From the NCBI GenBank assembly GCA_964245425.1, contig CAXTMV010000007.1:1-52321 (forward strand): a DNA stretch of 52,321 bases, read 5' to 3'. The notes beneath the pieces were generated by a model that made no database searches, was not told where the DNA came from, and saw nothing but the letters and a program-made list of their open reading frames with translations. This DNA is from JACMLD01 sp964245425 (GTDB taxonomy: Bacteria; Bacteroidota; Bacteroidia; Chitinophagales; Chitinophagaceae). How positions within the stretch are numbered: the first letter of the stretch is position 1; the number at the start of each line of letters is the position of its first letter. A program made the position numbers and the translations under genes. This document shows, in pieces, positions 9,642-18,771 of the stretch.

Positions 9642-9654
9642 ACTTGCTATTAAT

Positions 9655-11544
9655 ATGAAAAAGAATTCATTTATTTCAACCCGTTTTTCTCTCACAGCGC
9701 TGGTTGTATGCATGGTACTGGCAAGCGCCTGCAGAAAAAGCCTGCTGGACCAGACCCCTACTGTTAACCCATCGCCGGCAACGTTCTGGCAAACAGAAGC
9801 TGATGCCACCGTGGGTCTCGACGGATTGTATGCAGCTATCCGCCCCTGCTTTGACCGCGACTATTATATGGATGGCCAGTCCGAATTTTTCCGCTGCCGC
9901 GGTACCAGCATTACCGCCGGAAACCTTCGGCTCGGGGATGCCTATAATGGCGGAAATTTCAACCCCAGCGGCTATGCATCCAGTTTTGACAATATGTATC
10001 GCTACCTCTACGGAGCGGTAGATCGCGCCAATTATGTTATCGACAATGTTACGCAGATGCAGGCAAAAGGGGGTACCAATGCAACTTCCACCATATTGAA
10101 AGTGATCATCGCGGAATCAAAAATGCTGCGCGGCCTTGCTTATTTTAAACTGATCTCTATGTGGGGCGATGTTCCTTACTATACTTTTTCGCCGCAGACC
10201 AATGCCGATGTTGCATCTCTGAAAAGGATGCCCATTGGCCAGGTAAAAGATTCCATACTGGCTGATTATACCTATGCATTCAATAACCTGCCCGCCCCTT
10301 CTACCAGCATTCCACTGGGCAAGGCCAATAAAGTAGCCGCACTGGCGCTGAGGGGTAAACTGCAATTGTACTGGGGATCCTGGAACAAGAACGGCTGGCC
10401 CGAACTGGCTGGCTTTACACCCAGTGCCGCCACGGCCACTACCGCTTTTACCGCCGCTGCGGCAGATTTCAAATCTGTGATCAACGACTATGGTATCAAA
10501 CTGTTTCGCAATGGCGACCCCGGTTCTATTGATGGGCTGGGTAAAGCAGATGTACTGCCCAATTATTTCTACCTGTTTATGCCCAAGGCCAGCGATGGTG
10601 GAAAAGCAGGCAACGGCGCCCCCGAAATGCTGCTGGTATTTACACATGGAGGTACCGGCACCAGCCAGGGCGAAGAACTGATGCGTGATTTCTCCGGCCG
10701 TTCACACGAAGGCTCACAATGCTGGGTATCCCCCCGGTATGAAATTGCCGACCGCTACCAAAGCACCATCACCGGCGATTTTGCCACGCAAATGTTACCC
10801 ATGAACCCCACCGTTCCGGCAACCGGCAACGTGGCCAGGACCACTCCAAATTCTGCGGTTAACCCAAACAGTTATGCCAACCGCGATTACCGGATGAAAT
10901 CGACCATCATGTGGGATTATGAAGTAAGCAATGGCAGCGCTTCCCAGGTATCAACCGGCATTGTTCCTTTTATTTACCAAACCTGGGCCGGAACCGTTAA
11001 TATTGGTGGCATCAACTATATTACCTTTAACACAGACGGCTGCAACTCCGGCTTTGTATTCCGTAAGTTCCTGCGCAACTATGCCGGCCAGGGACGCAGC
11101 GACGGAGATTTTGCGTGGCCCGTAATACGGCTCGGTGATGTATACCTGATGTATGCCGAAGCCACCAATGAAGTAAGCGGGCCGCAGGCAGATGCCATTG
11201 CGCTGGTAAATGCCATCCGGCACCGCGGTAACCTGCCGGCACTGGCTGGCACCAAGACCGGCGACTACCAGAGTTTTTTCAATGCCATCGAACAGGAAAG
11301 AATTATAGAACTGATTGGAGAAGGTCAACGCGGTTATGACCTCCGCCGCTGGAGGGCCATTGAACGTGTATGGGGCCCGCCCGGCAGCGCCGGACTTTGG
11401 CGCATTGATACCTGGGGTGCTAACCAGACACGCTATTTTCAGAATACGTCCGACCTGGAATATAAACAAGATTATATCTTCCGCATACCGCCGGGCGAGC
11501 GCGATAAAAATCCCAATCTTACACAAAACACCCCCTGGTTATAA
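9655..11544 (+). CDS. susD: SusD/RagB family surface glycan-binding lipoprotein
   Basis: The start is chosen at MKKNSFIS (9655) because it opens a lipoprotein signal peptide ending in lipobox LASAC. The 12-codon extension upstream overlaps susC and lacks signal character. The product is 629 residues. SusD features are the N-terminal LLDQTPTVNPSPATFWQTEADA, helical TPR-like repeats (FNNLPAPS, ALALRGKLQLYWG), and the C-terminal family pattern DVYLMYAEATNEVSG, QERIIELIGEGQRGYDLRRW and YIFRIPPGERDKNPNLTQN. It caps the SusC barrel at the cell surface and binds the glycan. Ligand specificity cannot be predicted from sequence. It is second in the operon. Confidence 0.97.
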   Translation: MKKNSFISTRFSLTALVVCMVLASACRKSLLDQTPTVNPSPATFWQTEADATVGLDGLYAAIRPCFDRDYYMDGQSEFFRCRGTSITAGNLRLGDAYNGGNFNPSGYASSFDNMYRYLYGAVDRANYVIDNVTQMQAKGGTNATSTILKVIIAESKMLRGLAYFKLISMWGDVPYYTFSPQTNADVASLKRMPIGQVKDSILADYTYAFNNLPAPSTSIPLGKANKVAALALRGKLQLYWGSWNKNGWPELAGFTPSAATATTAFTAAAADFKSVINDYGIKLFRNGDPGSIDGLGKADVLPNYFYLFMPKASDGGKAGNGAPEMLLVFTHGGTGTSQGEELMRDFSGRSHEGSQCWVSPRYEIADRYQSTITGDFATQMLPMNPTVPATGNVARTTPNSAVNPNSYANRDYRMKSTIMWDYEVSNGSASQVSTGIVPFIYQTWAGTVNIGGINYITFNTDGCNSGFVFRKFLRNYAGQGRSDGDFAWPVIRLGDVYLMYAEATNEVSGPQADAIALVNAIRHRGNLPALAGTKTGDYQSFFNAIEQERIIELIGEGQRGYDLRRWRAIERVWGPPGSAGLWRIDTWGANQTRYFQNTSDLEYKQDYIFRIPPGERDKNPNLTQNTPWL

Positions 11545-11582
11545 AACGATCCGGATCGATGTTTAAAAAATACTATACGACC

Positions 11583-11990
11583 ATGAAAAAAAATACAACG
11601 ATAACACTTGCCTTGCTGATGGCAGCGGTTACCTGGATGGCTTGCAATAAAGATAAGCCGGTTGATGAAGACGGTTTGCTGATCACCACCCGTAAAGACT
11701 GCTACGTCAGCAGCTTCGAATTGCTGGGCACCGATTATGTTAGTGTGCGAGTGGGCACCGCCCTTGTAGACACCGTGGCCCAAACCATCAAAACATTTGT
11801 GCAGTTTGGAACCGACCTGAAAAACCTGTACCCGCAGTTTACCCTTGCACAGGATTGTAAACTGGACCCCAAGATAGTTGGCAGAACCGATTTCTCCGAC
11901 ACCCTGCATCCAAAAATATGGACCGTTATTTCTGGCGACCGGCAGATCAAGAAACCATATACGGTCACTATTTCCGTTCAACACAGGTAA
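11583..11990 (+). CDS. Small SusE-position lipoprotein
   Basis: The start at MKKNTTITL (11583) gives a lipoprotein signal with lipobox WMAC. The product is 135 residues. The mature part is beta-rich and looks like a single Ig-like domain of the kind found in DUF5018-like PUL proteins (VRVGTALVDTVAQTIKTFVQFG, ending IKKPYTVTISVQ). It follows susD by 38 bp and precedes another lipoprotein by a few bases, so it is part of the sus operon. Position and lipidation suggest an accessory surface protein, but no ligand-binding residues can be identified. Confidence 0.75.
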   Translation: MKKNTTITLALLMAAVTWMACNKDKPVDEDGLLITTRKDCYVSSFELLGTDYVSVRVGTALVDTVAQTIKTFVQFGTDLKNLYPQFTLAQDCKLDPKIVGRTDFSDTLHPKIWTVISGDRQIKKPYTVTISVQHR

Positions 11991-12014
11991 CGATTGCTAA
12001 TTCTTAAAAATTGT

Positions 12015-13010
12015 ATGATGCAACACAGATCTAGTTATTTCAGCCATATATGCTTACTGCTGGCCTTCGGAGCCTTGTTCATGTCTTCCTGCAAAACCAA
12101 GGAATACGCGCTGCCCACGCCTTCCGATAAATTGCAGAACGAAGCGATAAAAAGAACCCTCGGTCCCAATATTGTAAAAGACACCATCGAGTTTGCGTAT
12201 GCCATGGCCATACTGCCCAGCAAGGGTAAACTGGTTTCCTGCGTGGCAGAAGCCTCTATAGCCGGTGCACCCGGCACTTATATGGAAAACCGTTCTTTTT
12301 ATACCAACCAGAGTGGCCAGGATGTAGGTATCACCGTTGGCACCCCTTCCGATACAAAGGGTACTATTACAACGGTTACCTATAACCACGATACCTCTGC
12401 CGCCACACTCCGCTATTATTATGTGATACCGGAAGAAGCCCGCAGCAAGGCCGTTACCATTAAATTCACCGCCACCAGCAGCGATGGAGAAAGCATTTCA
12501 ACCACCATGGGTCCTTATACCATTTCAAAAATGGATCGCGTGCTGAATATGCGGGTAAGCGATAATAACCTGGCCTATATTTCAATTGCCGATACCACGG
12601 TTTATACAGCTGCCAATGCCGCTGCACACGCCGCCAGCATCGACCTGGTTTACCTGTACCGCAACATCAGCACCAGCGCTTTTGGCCATGCATTGGTTTC
12701 GCCTGCGGCGGATACCCAGTACCTGCCCGGCATTACATTGCCCACAGGCGTTAACAGGGGCACCAAGCTGATCAAGACTTTTAACCTGCAGGATTTTAAC
12801 CTGGCGCATGAACAATATGGTATTTATATAGATGATGTAGACTTTCAGCAAATGGATTTTTCTGCCGCGCCTAATTTTGCGATCAACCTGAAAGCAGAAG
12901 CAGGTGTATGGGTAGAGACTGCCGATAAGAAATACCGCGCCTATATTTTTCTGAACGGGGTATCCGCCTCCGGATTCGCCACCATCAGCATTAAACGTTA
13001 CGCTCTTTAG
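12015..13010 (+). CDS. Third SusD-downstream lipoprotein, putative surface glycan-binding protein
   Basis: The start MMQHRSSYF (12015) places a lipoprotein signal before lipobox LFMSSC. The upstream ATG at 11994 would add seven residues. The product is about 331 residues. The N-terminal half (ALPTPSDKL, TIEFAYAMAILPSKGKLVSC) and the C-terminal half (ADKKYRAYIFLNGVSASGFATISIKR) look like beta-sandwich domains, resembling the two-domain architecture of PUL lipoproteins annotated as DUF4466 or SusE-like; that family match is a guess. It sits where a surface glycan-binding protein usually lies. It is the last gene before a strong hairpin (13017-13097). Confidence 0.7.
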   Translation: MMQHRSSYFSHICLLLAFGALFMSSCKTKEYALPTPSDKLQNEAIKRTLGPNIVKDTIEFAYAMAILPSKGKLVSCVAEASIAGAPGTYMENRSFYTNQSGQDVGITVGTPSDTKGTITTVTYNHDTSAATLRYYYVIPEEARSKAVTIKFTATSSDGESISTTMGPYTISKMDRVLNMRVSDNNLAYISIADTTVYTAANAAAHAASIDLVYLYRNISTSAFGHALVSPAADTQYLPGITLPTGVNRGTKLIKTFNLQDFNLAHEQYGIYIDDVDFQQMDFSAAPNFAINLKAEAGVWVETADKKYRAYIFLNGVSASGFATISIKRYAL

Positions 13011-13016
13011 CTTTAC

Positions 13017-13097
13017 AGTTCGTAGTTCGGTAGTGCATAGTTTTGTTGACCGGCTGTCGCCGCAAGAACGATGCGCTACCGAACTACGAACTTTTTT
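13017..13097 (+). terminator. Long inverted repeat with T-run, probable terminator or attenuator inside the sus cluster
   Basis: The arms are 13017-13038 and 13071-13092 (22 nt each). They match except for one position that gives a G-U pair in RNA, with the core AGTTCGTAGTTCGGTAG. The 32-nt loop can form a further GC-rich stem. Six T residues follow (13092-13097). It lies between the stop at 13010 and the start at 13113. Termination here would separate the PL/beta-helix gene from the susC operon or lower its expression. Confidence 0.7.
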
Positions 13098-13112
13098 AGC
13101 CTACCAAATAAT

Positions 13113-15182
13113 ATGAACAGCGCTTCTACCAGCATTCGACACCTGCTTTTATTTTTTATCTTTAGTGTATCCATCTCCGTTATTGCAAATGCCCAGCCCT
13201 TTATACACCCCGGCATCAACCAGCAGGCCGGGGATCTCGCTTATATGAAAAAAATGGTGCTGGCAGGCCAACAGCCCTGGGCGGCTGCCTACGACCGGCT
13301 GAAGGCCGCTGCAGATACGCCTTTTACAATAACCGCCCATACGCATGTGCTGCGGGGTCCCTATGGCAAACCCAATATCGGCGGCGATGATTTATCCAAA
13401 TGCGCCAACATGGCTTATAACGATGCAATAGTCTGGTACATCAGCAATGATGCCCGCTATGCAGGCAAAGCCATCGCCATCCTGAATGCCTGGTCGCCCA
13501 TATTATGGGATCTTGATTATAACGACGCCAAGCTACTGGCCGCCTGGACCGGCCACCTGCTCTGCAATGCCGCAGAGATACTGCGGTACGGTGCTTCCGG
13601 CTGGAAGCCAGCTGATATAGCGGCTTTCAGCAATATGCTGATGACCGTTTATTATCCCCTGCTGCGCCCCTATTATCCACAGGCCAATGGCAATTGGGAT
13701 GGCGCCATCATTCATTCATTGATGGCCATCGCCATTTTTACCAACAACCGGCCATTGTTTGCGGATGCCATCCATCATTTCAAACACGGAACGGTCAATG
13801 GCGGCATCTTTAAATACATTTATCCGAATGGGCAATGCCAGGAAAGCCCGCGCGACCAGGGGCATGTTCAGCTGGGTATCGGCGAATTTGCAGGCGCTGC
13901 AGAAGTGGCCTTCACCCAGGGGGTTGATCTTTTTTCGATGGCCGACAATCGTATTGCCCTTGGCTTTGAATACACGGCCGGTTTCCTGCTGGGTGAAAAA
14001 CCATATTGCTATTGCAGCATTTCAGACAGGGGTAAGGCGCTGCGCGACGACTATGAATATGTATACCGGCATTACAGCGCCATGGGTATCGATATGCCAT
14101 TCGTAAAAAAGGCAGCAGACAGTGTACGGGCAAAAGCATCGCGCAGCATCCTCACCGCAGTTCGCGCACCGTCCGGCAAATCCGTGCAACAAAAGGGCGC
14201 TCCAAGGGCCAGTCGTACCGCCTATATTGCCGGCGCAGGGGCCGTTGACAAGATGCCCGCACCCGGCAATGCCTTACTGGTAACAGCCGGTCAGCCTGTA
14301 CAACAGGCAATAGACGAAGCGGCTGGTTCAGGAAAAACAATCCTTTTAAAAAACGGCATTCATATCTTTCCGCATACATTGCAGATACCCTCCGGCATTA
14401 CGTTGATGGGCGAGGGCGAAGGCACTATTCTTTTTCTTGATCCCAAATCGGGCGAACGGGAAGCAATGGTAAATGCAGACAGTGCTTTGCACGATGTAAC
14501 CATCCGCGATCTCGTTATTGAAGCCGGCAATCATACTGATCCGGGAACGGATCCCAATACCTTTCGCTCTTTTAAAGGCGGATACAACCGGGGCGGTATT
14601 CTTTTCCGCGGATTGCAGGATGGCGCGCAGCAACACATCAGCTTTATCAATCTTACTATCCGCAATGGCACTTATTGCGGACTGTCCATCAGTGGCGGCG
14701 CTCATATCAGCATTACCCATTGTAATTTTGATGAAAATGGTGCCAGTGTGCCACCGGGCCCCGAACTGGAACACAACCTGTTGCTGGCACACTGCAGCGA
14801 TATTGTTATCAGCGGCAGCCGCCTCAGCACTTCTCCCAATGGCAGCGGCATCAGTCTCGATCATTGCAGGCAGGCAACCGTTCGTGATTGTGAGATCGCC
14901 CGCAATGGTTACTATGGAATATTACTGGCAGAAAGTCATCATATTTCCATCAGCGGCAACCTGGTAGAAGCCAACGACCGAAGCGGCATCATGGCGGAGT
15001 TTCTATGGAAGGGAAATGAAGACATAACCATCAGCAATAACCGCATCCAGTACAATGCTGGTGCTGGCATTGAAAGCTATTCAGTAAAAAAAGCCCTGGT
15101 TAACACCAATATACTGGAAGGAAACGGAAACAGTGCCACACAACAAATCATAAGTCCTGAAAAGCATGTAATGATTCAGTAA
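13113..15182 (+). CDS. Two-domain exported lyase: PF05426 alginate lyase domain fused to a right-handed beta-helix
   Basis: The start MNSASTSIRH (13113) gives a signal peptide ending at ANAQ; the earlier in-frame ATG lies inside the terminator hairpin. The product is 689 residues. Residues about 30-345 form an alginate_lyase-type helical domain with GNWDGAIIHSLMAIAIF, ESPRDQGHVQLGIGEFAG and EKPYCYCSISDRG. After a linker rich in Ala/Pro/Lys, residues about 400-689 form a parallel beta-helix: VQQAIDEAAGSGKTILLKNG, GITLMGEGEGTILFL, then many NNRI, ISISGN and DCEIARNGYYGI turns. Both folds occur in uronan lyases or epimerases, so this may be a bifunctional enzyme on uronic-acid chains. Which domain is active is unknown. 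Confidence 0.8.
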   Translation: MNSASTSIRHLLLFFIFSVSISVIANAQPFIHPGINQQAGDLAYMKKMVLAGQQPWAAAYDRLKAAADTPFTITAHTHVLRGPYGKPNIGGDDLSKCANMAYNDAIVWYISNDARYAGKAIAILNAWSPILWDLDYNDAKLLAAWTGHLLCNAAEILRYGASGWKPADIAAFSNMLMTVYYPLLRPYYPQANGNWDGAIIHSLMAIAIFTNNRPLFADAIHHFKHGTVNGGIFKYIYPNGQCQESPRDQGHVQLGIGEFAGAAEVAFTQGVDLFSMADNRIALGFEYTAGFLLGEKPYCYCSISDRGKALRDDYEYVYRHYSAMGIDMPFVKKAADSVRAKASRSILTAVRAPSGKSVQQKGAPRASRTAYIAGAGAVDKMPAPGNALLVTAGQPVQQAIDEAAGSGKTILLKNGIHIFPHTLQIPSGITLMGEGEGTILFLDPKSGEREAMVNADSALHDVTIRDLVIEAGNHTDPGTDPNTFRSFKGGYNRGGILFRGLQDGAQQHISFINLTIRNGTYCGLSISGGAHISITHCNFDENGASVPPGPELEHNLLLAHCSDIVISGSRLSTSPNGSGISLDHCRQATVRDCEIARNGYYGILLAESHHISISGNLVEANDRSGIMAEFLWKGNEDITISNNRIQYNAGAGIESYSVKKALVNTNILEGNGNSATQQIISPEKHVMIQ

Positions 15183-15199
15183 GGCTTGAGACCTTAGAC

Positions 15200-15257
15200 G
15201 AGGCGATGGCACTTGCTACCATCTGCACGCCTCCTGCCTGACGCCGCCCGTTTTTTT
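15200..15257 (+). terminator. Imperfect hairpin and T-tract between convergent genes
   Basis: GAGGCGATGG (15200-15209) pairs with CCAT and CGCCTC (15219-15222, 15228-15233) with a 5-base bulge. A run of seven T (15251-15257) follows after 17 bases. The spacing is too long for a textbook intrinsic terminator. Confidence 0.3.
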
Positions 15258-15921
15258 AAAACCGGTACGTTGCTCTTAGCCCCGCATTTTTATGATAGGT
15301 GGTCTGTTCAAAGAAAACAGCAAAAATAATGGGATGATCGCCATGATCCCATTGGTACCCTGCATAAATCTTCTTGGCAAAAGCGAAATCCGATTCACCA
15401 TTGAAACGAAGCAGGCTCACACCCAGTTCAAGGCCTGCTACAATATTGTAAGGGAGTTTATAATTGGCTTCTGCAGAAGCGTTGTACAGGTTGATGTGTT
15501 TGAAATGATCGCCCCCGCCGGTAAAAAGCGGATCGGCCGCCCGTCCAAAGAAATTGGTATAGTTTACGCGAATACCCACCGACAGATCCTGCCAAATCTT
15601 GCGTGTGACGGCCCCGTCGAGCCCCAGGCCAATGCCACCGAACATATTCAGGTAACGAATGGGATGCGCAAAGTTTGGACCCAGTTCTATATGAAAGCTC
15701 TCTTTGGCTACTTTTTTAGCCGGTGCAGGTGGCTGCGGTGCTGCAGGCTGTACTGTCTTGGTTGCTGTGCTCGTGTGCTGGGTGGTTGTTGCCGCCGCTG
15801 TAGTCTTGGGCGCTGTAGTAGTGGTCTTTGCCGGCGGATTCTTAGACGTTGCGCTCTTAGTCTGGGCGGCAACCAGCAATGTAATTGAAATAAAGCCGCT
15901 TAAAAGAATAATTTTTTTCAT
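15256..15921 (-). CDS. Putative outer membrane beta-barrel protein with low-complexity Thr/Ala/Pro N-terminus
   Basis: A 221-residue protein with a signal peptide (MKKIILLSGFISITLLVAAQ). A long Thr/Ala/Lys/Pro-rich stretch at 21-72 probably spans or lies in the periplasm. It is followed by about 145 residues of alternating polar and hydrophobic strands (FHIELGPNFAH, IGLGLDGAV, VGIRVNYTNFFG, IVAGLELGVSLLRF, IIFAVFFEQTTYH), ending in ATYRF. The C-terminal aromatic residue and the strand pattern fit an 8-stranded OmpW/OmpA-like barrel. No enzyme or binding motif is recognised. It is convergent with the lyase/beta-helix gene and may be unrelated to the PUL. Confidence 0.7.
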   Translation of the reverse strand: MKKIILLSGFISITLLVAAQTKSATSKNPPAKTTTTAPKTTAAATTTQHTSTATKTVQPAAPQPPAPAKKVAKESFHIELGPNFAHPIRYLNMFGGIGLGLDGAVTRKIWQDLSVGIRVNYTNFFGRAADPLFTGGGDHFKHINLYNASAEANYKLPYNIVAGLELGVSLLRFNGESDFAFAKKIYAGYQWDHGDHPIIFAVFFEQTTYHKNAGLRATYRF

Positions 15922-15944
15922 GTTCAGTTTATAACAATAGGGTT

Positions 15945-15981
15945 AAAAATAAAGGGCGCCTGCCTCGCTCACAGGCGGCCC
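15945..15981 (-). terminator. Intrinsic terminator downstream of the lipoprotein gene at 16009
   Basis: On the minus strand GGGCCGCCTG (from 15981) pairs with CAGGCGCCC (to 15954) around a short loop, with one bulged base. It is followed by TTTATTTTT (15953-15945). It lies 28 bp past the stop of the lipoprotein gene and 24 bp before the next minus-strand gene start. Confidence 0.55.
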
Positions 15982-16008
15982 GTTTATGCATATTCAGGCT
16001 GTTCTGTA

Positions 16009-16593
16009 TTAAAATTTTACATTGGTCTTGGGTGCCTGCGTGGCGTCGGTGGTATAAGGGCAATGAAATTTGCCGTTGGTAATTTGTACAGCGGCAGCAC
16101 TGCCCTGCTGGGGCGTAAAACTACCGCTGAAACTGCCATCGACTGTTTTTGCCGTTGCATCTATGGAAGTAATGGTTAAATTACCCGATCCACCGGTGCT
16201 GTTGCTGGCGAATGTATTGTAGGTATTGGCACCGGCTGATGTAGGTTGCAACCAGGCGCCCGCAAGTCCTTGCGCGGCATCAAAAGGAACAGTCTTATTG
16301 AGGGCAATATTCTGCGGAAAAACCAGCACAATGCCCGTTGTGTCTTTGCCCACCGCCTTCAGGCCAAGCAACACAAAATAAGGGCCGTTTGAAGTGCTGG
16401 TAACAATGGCAATGGCCGGCGAACTGTTCAGCGAAGAGTTTACATTGGCGCCCCATGACTGCCCGGCCACCGTGGCAGTAAGATAGTTACCGGAAGCGCC
16501 GCTGTCGGAACTTTTGGAACAGGATGGAAACAGCCACAGTGCAGCGGCTACAAAACACAAGACAAGACCACGGGACAAGATTCTTTTTTGCAT
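16009..16593 (-). CDS. DUF6252-like lipoprotein
   Basis: A 194-residue lipoprotein (MQKRILSRGLVLCFVAAALWLFPSC, lipobox FPSC at Cys25). The mature protein opens with a Ser/Gly linker and then LTATVAGQSWGANVNSSLN, the typical start of the small beta-sandwich lipoproteins annotated in Bacteroidota as DUF6252. Later strands include FVLLGLKAV, NLTITSIDATAKTVDGSFSG and VQITNGKFHCPY, the last being the usual end of the family. It has no known activity. It faces away from the heparinase-type gene, 134 bp apart, on the same strand downstream. Confidence 0.75.
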   Translation of the reverse strand: MQKRILSRGLVLCFVAAALWLFPSCSKSSDSGASGNYLTATVAGQSWGANVNSSLNSSPAIAIVTSTSNGPYFVLLGLKAVGKDTTGIVLVFPQNIALNKTVPFDAAQGLAGAWLQPTSAGANTYNTFASNSTGGSGNLTITSIDATAKTVDGSFSGSFTPQQGSAAAVQITNGKFHCPYTTDATQAPKTNVKF

Positions 16594-16727
16594 ATGCAGG
16601 GTTTAAAGACTGATAAGTAATGTTGTTTCGGAATAATTACCGTATCAAAATTCCTTGTCAAACCCTGTGCTGCCAATACTTAGTTCTAACTATTTTTCTT
16701 CCTGTGTCCGGCGTGCCCGTCAGCGGA

Positions 16728-18671
16728 TCAGCCAATCAACAACCTGATAGCGGTTCGGGTAGCCGGCTTAACAACCGTGAAATTGATCCGGTAAATGGAA
16801 TCGCCCCAGTTCCTGATAACGCCTTTGTCTTCCATGCCCGTAAGCGGTACTTTATCGATGGCGACCTGTAATAGTTTTGCATCGTATTTTATTTCGATGT
16901 CTTTCTCATCGCCAGTGGCTGTTTTATAATGAATCAACAGGTGACCCGGCGCCGATACCGTGGCGGGGTAACAGGTCATCAGGTGTTCCGTAACCGAATC
17001 TGCCTGGCCGGTGGTGATCACATCGTTCACTTCTACATTCTGGCCCCTGTTTAGCCGAATGGATCGCTGCAATGATACCAGGTCGGCCGCCGCGGGGTAT
17101 GCTTTGCTGATGTCAAGCGATAGTGCAGCCCCTGATTTATCCAGTTTGTACGCTACCGCAGATGCTTTAAAGGAAGGCCCGGGGGGTTGCGTGTTGCCGT
17201 TTACATCGGGCAGGTTATGGTAATTGGAGCAGTTTGACCAGATATCATAACGTTTACTGCTAAACGTTTTTGCCGTGTAGGTGCCGCTGCCTACATCAAT
17301 CAATACCGGCAGGCCATTGTAGTAAACAATATAATTGCCCACATCGTTGTGGTTATGGCTTTCGTCGTTGTTGCCACCTTTGGCTGCCACAAACCAACCA
17401 TCCGTGCTGCCTTCTTTATCCCTGGCCATCATTACCTGCAAATCGGGCAGCCACACATTGGCTGGCAGGGGAAATCCCTTTGCGGCATTACGGAACTCGT
17501 CCTGCATAAAAAGTTCAAACAGTATCCTGAAATAATGCGCACTGGTTTCTCCCGCTTCTTCTTTGCGGTAAGAAGCGCCAAAGGCCATCATAGATGAATC
17601 ATGGATGTCTTTGCCAAAACGATAGATCATGCTGGCGGCCATTCCGGGCTTTGGACTGGCGTCTGCAAAGTTTACAAAGTATACCGGGCTTATCTGTGCC
17701 CGGTAAATAAAACGGCCCATGTTCTTTATCTTTTCGTCGTTGCAAACATAGGTAAAGCCGTTATTGGTGGCCAGGTTCAACAGGGAGATATTATCGTATA
17801 AAGAAGCAGCGGCGGCCCCCCAGTAACCGGGGCCTTCGTCGCAACCGCCGTCTTTTGGATATGGATTTAAAAACTGGTCCAGCACATGCAGGATTTTTGC
17901 CACCGTGCTGACCCTTTTTGTCTCATCTTTTTCCAGCAGCAATACGGCATTCAACCAGTTGGAACAGATCCAGGGATTCCAGTTATTCGGAGGGCGTCCA
18001 TTGGCATTTTTCGCCATAAAGCCGTGGGGCTTTGTCAGCAGCGGCTGAAATACCCGGTTGTTGACTTCATAATAAATTCGTTTTCTTACCTGGGGTGAAA
18101 TGGCATCCAGTTTATCGCCGACAAAATAATCTACCCAGGCAAGAAAAACAGACATCTCTGCGCCAAACAGTTCAACAAAGGGCTGCGACACATCCATCAG
18201 CCCCGACAACTCTTTTGTTTTGGGAAGATGCGCCGATGCACCCCACCAGGATTCTTCGCAGACAGACCATACACCATTAACGATGGCATCTGTAAACCTT
18301 CCTTTGTTTTCATATATCTCCGCCAGCACCAAGGTGCCGAGCACTTCCCTTTTTTTTGTGTTAATGGCCTCATAAGGCGCTCTTTCGCCGGTTCTTTCTA
18401 TCAACAAGGAGGTGGTAGCGGGTATGGAAGGCCATTCATAGTTAATATAAGTAAGACCTTTTTCATAAAAAGCCTGCATCATATGCTGATCGGCTTTCGA
18501 CCAGCCTGCACGATCGGTAATCCGTGGAAAGGGTGTCCATTGTGCCCGTGGTATCAATATCGATGCCAGCTGGTCCGTTGAATATTTTCCGCTCAGCAGG
18601 TTTTGATCCTGTGCCTGCAACAACAATAATTTTCCGATAACTAAAAACAAGAGAATGATACATTTCTTCAT
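16728..18671 (-). CDS. Heparinase II/III-type polysaccharide lyase candidate
   Basis: A 647-residue exported protein (signal MKKCIILLFLVIGKLLLLQAQ). The N-terminal 400 residues are helical with conserved patches NNWNPWICSNWL (229-240) and GGCDEGPGYWG (275-285). The C-terminal half is a beta-sandwich domain beginning near NNDESHNHNDVGNYIVYYNG (434-453), the heparinase II/III_C signature in which His439/His441 and Asn/Asp occupy metal and active-site positions. LPVLIDVGSGTYT follows. This architecture matches PL12/PL15/PL17/PL21-type lyases that cleave uronic-acid glycans (heparin-like, alginate oligomers). Family and substrate are open. A second heparinase-like gene lies directly upstream on the same strand, 100 bp away. 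Confidence 0.8.
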   Translation of the reverse strand: MKKCIILLFLVIGKLLLLQAQDQNLLSGKYSTDQLASILIPRAQWTPFPRITDRAGWSKADQHMMQAFYEKGLTYINYEWPSIPATTSLLIERTGERAPYEAINTKKREVLGTLVLAEIYENKGRFTDAIVNGVWSVCEESWWGASAHLPKTKELSGLMDVSQPFVELFGAEMSVFLAWVDYFVGDKLDAISPQVRKRIYYEVNNRVFQPLLTKPHGFMAKNANGRPPNNWNPWICSNWLNAVLLLEKDETKRVSTVAKILHVLDQFLNPYPKDGGCDEGPGYWGAAAASLYDNISLLNLATNNGFTYVCNDEKIKNMGRFIYRAQISPVYFVNFADASPKPGMAASMIYRFGKDIHDSSMMAFGASYRKEEAGETSAHYFRILFELFMQDEFRNAAKGFPLPANVWLPDLQVMMARDKEGSTDGWFVAAKGGNNDESHNHNDVGNYIVYYNGLPVLIDVGSGTYTAKTFSSKRYDIWSNCSNYHNLPDVNGNTQPPGPSFKASAVAYKLDKSGAALSLDISKAYPAAADLVSLQRSIRLNRGQNVEVNDVITTGQADSVTEHLMTCYPATVSAPGHLLIHYKTATGDEKDIEIKYDAKLLQVAIDKVPLTGMEDKGVIRNWGDSIYRINFTVVKPATRTAIRLLIG

Positions 18672-18771
18672 ACAGTTATTTTAATGATAACGATTCACTG
18701 CGGGCATTTTTACCAGCAGAAGTTTTGCAAAATCCTTGTCCATATGATAGGGCAGCTGGTATACTTTTCCT

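Noticed and set aside
14346..14864. Long antisense frames (for example inside the lyase/beta-helix, susC, and phosphoketolase genes).
   Set aside because: Shadows of strongly coding genes in the opposite strand; they lack signals, starts and family motifs.
18687..18725. Weak resemblance to the second operator and its tail (AACGATTCACTG, then TTTTTACCAGCAGAAGTTTTG) in the gap between the two heparinase genes.
   Set aside because: It lacks the palindrome and the AAACGTTT partner, and it points the wrong way for either gene.
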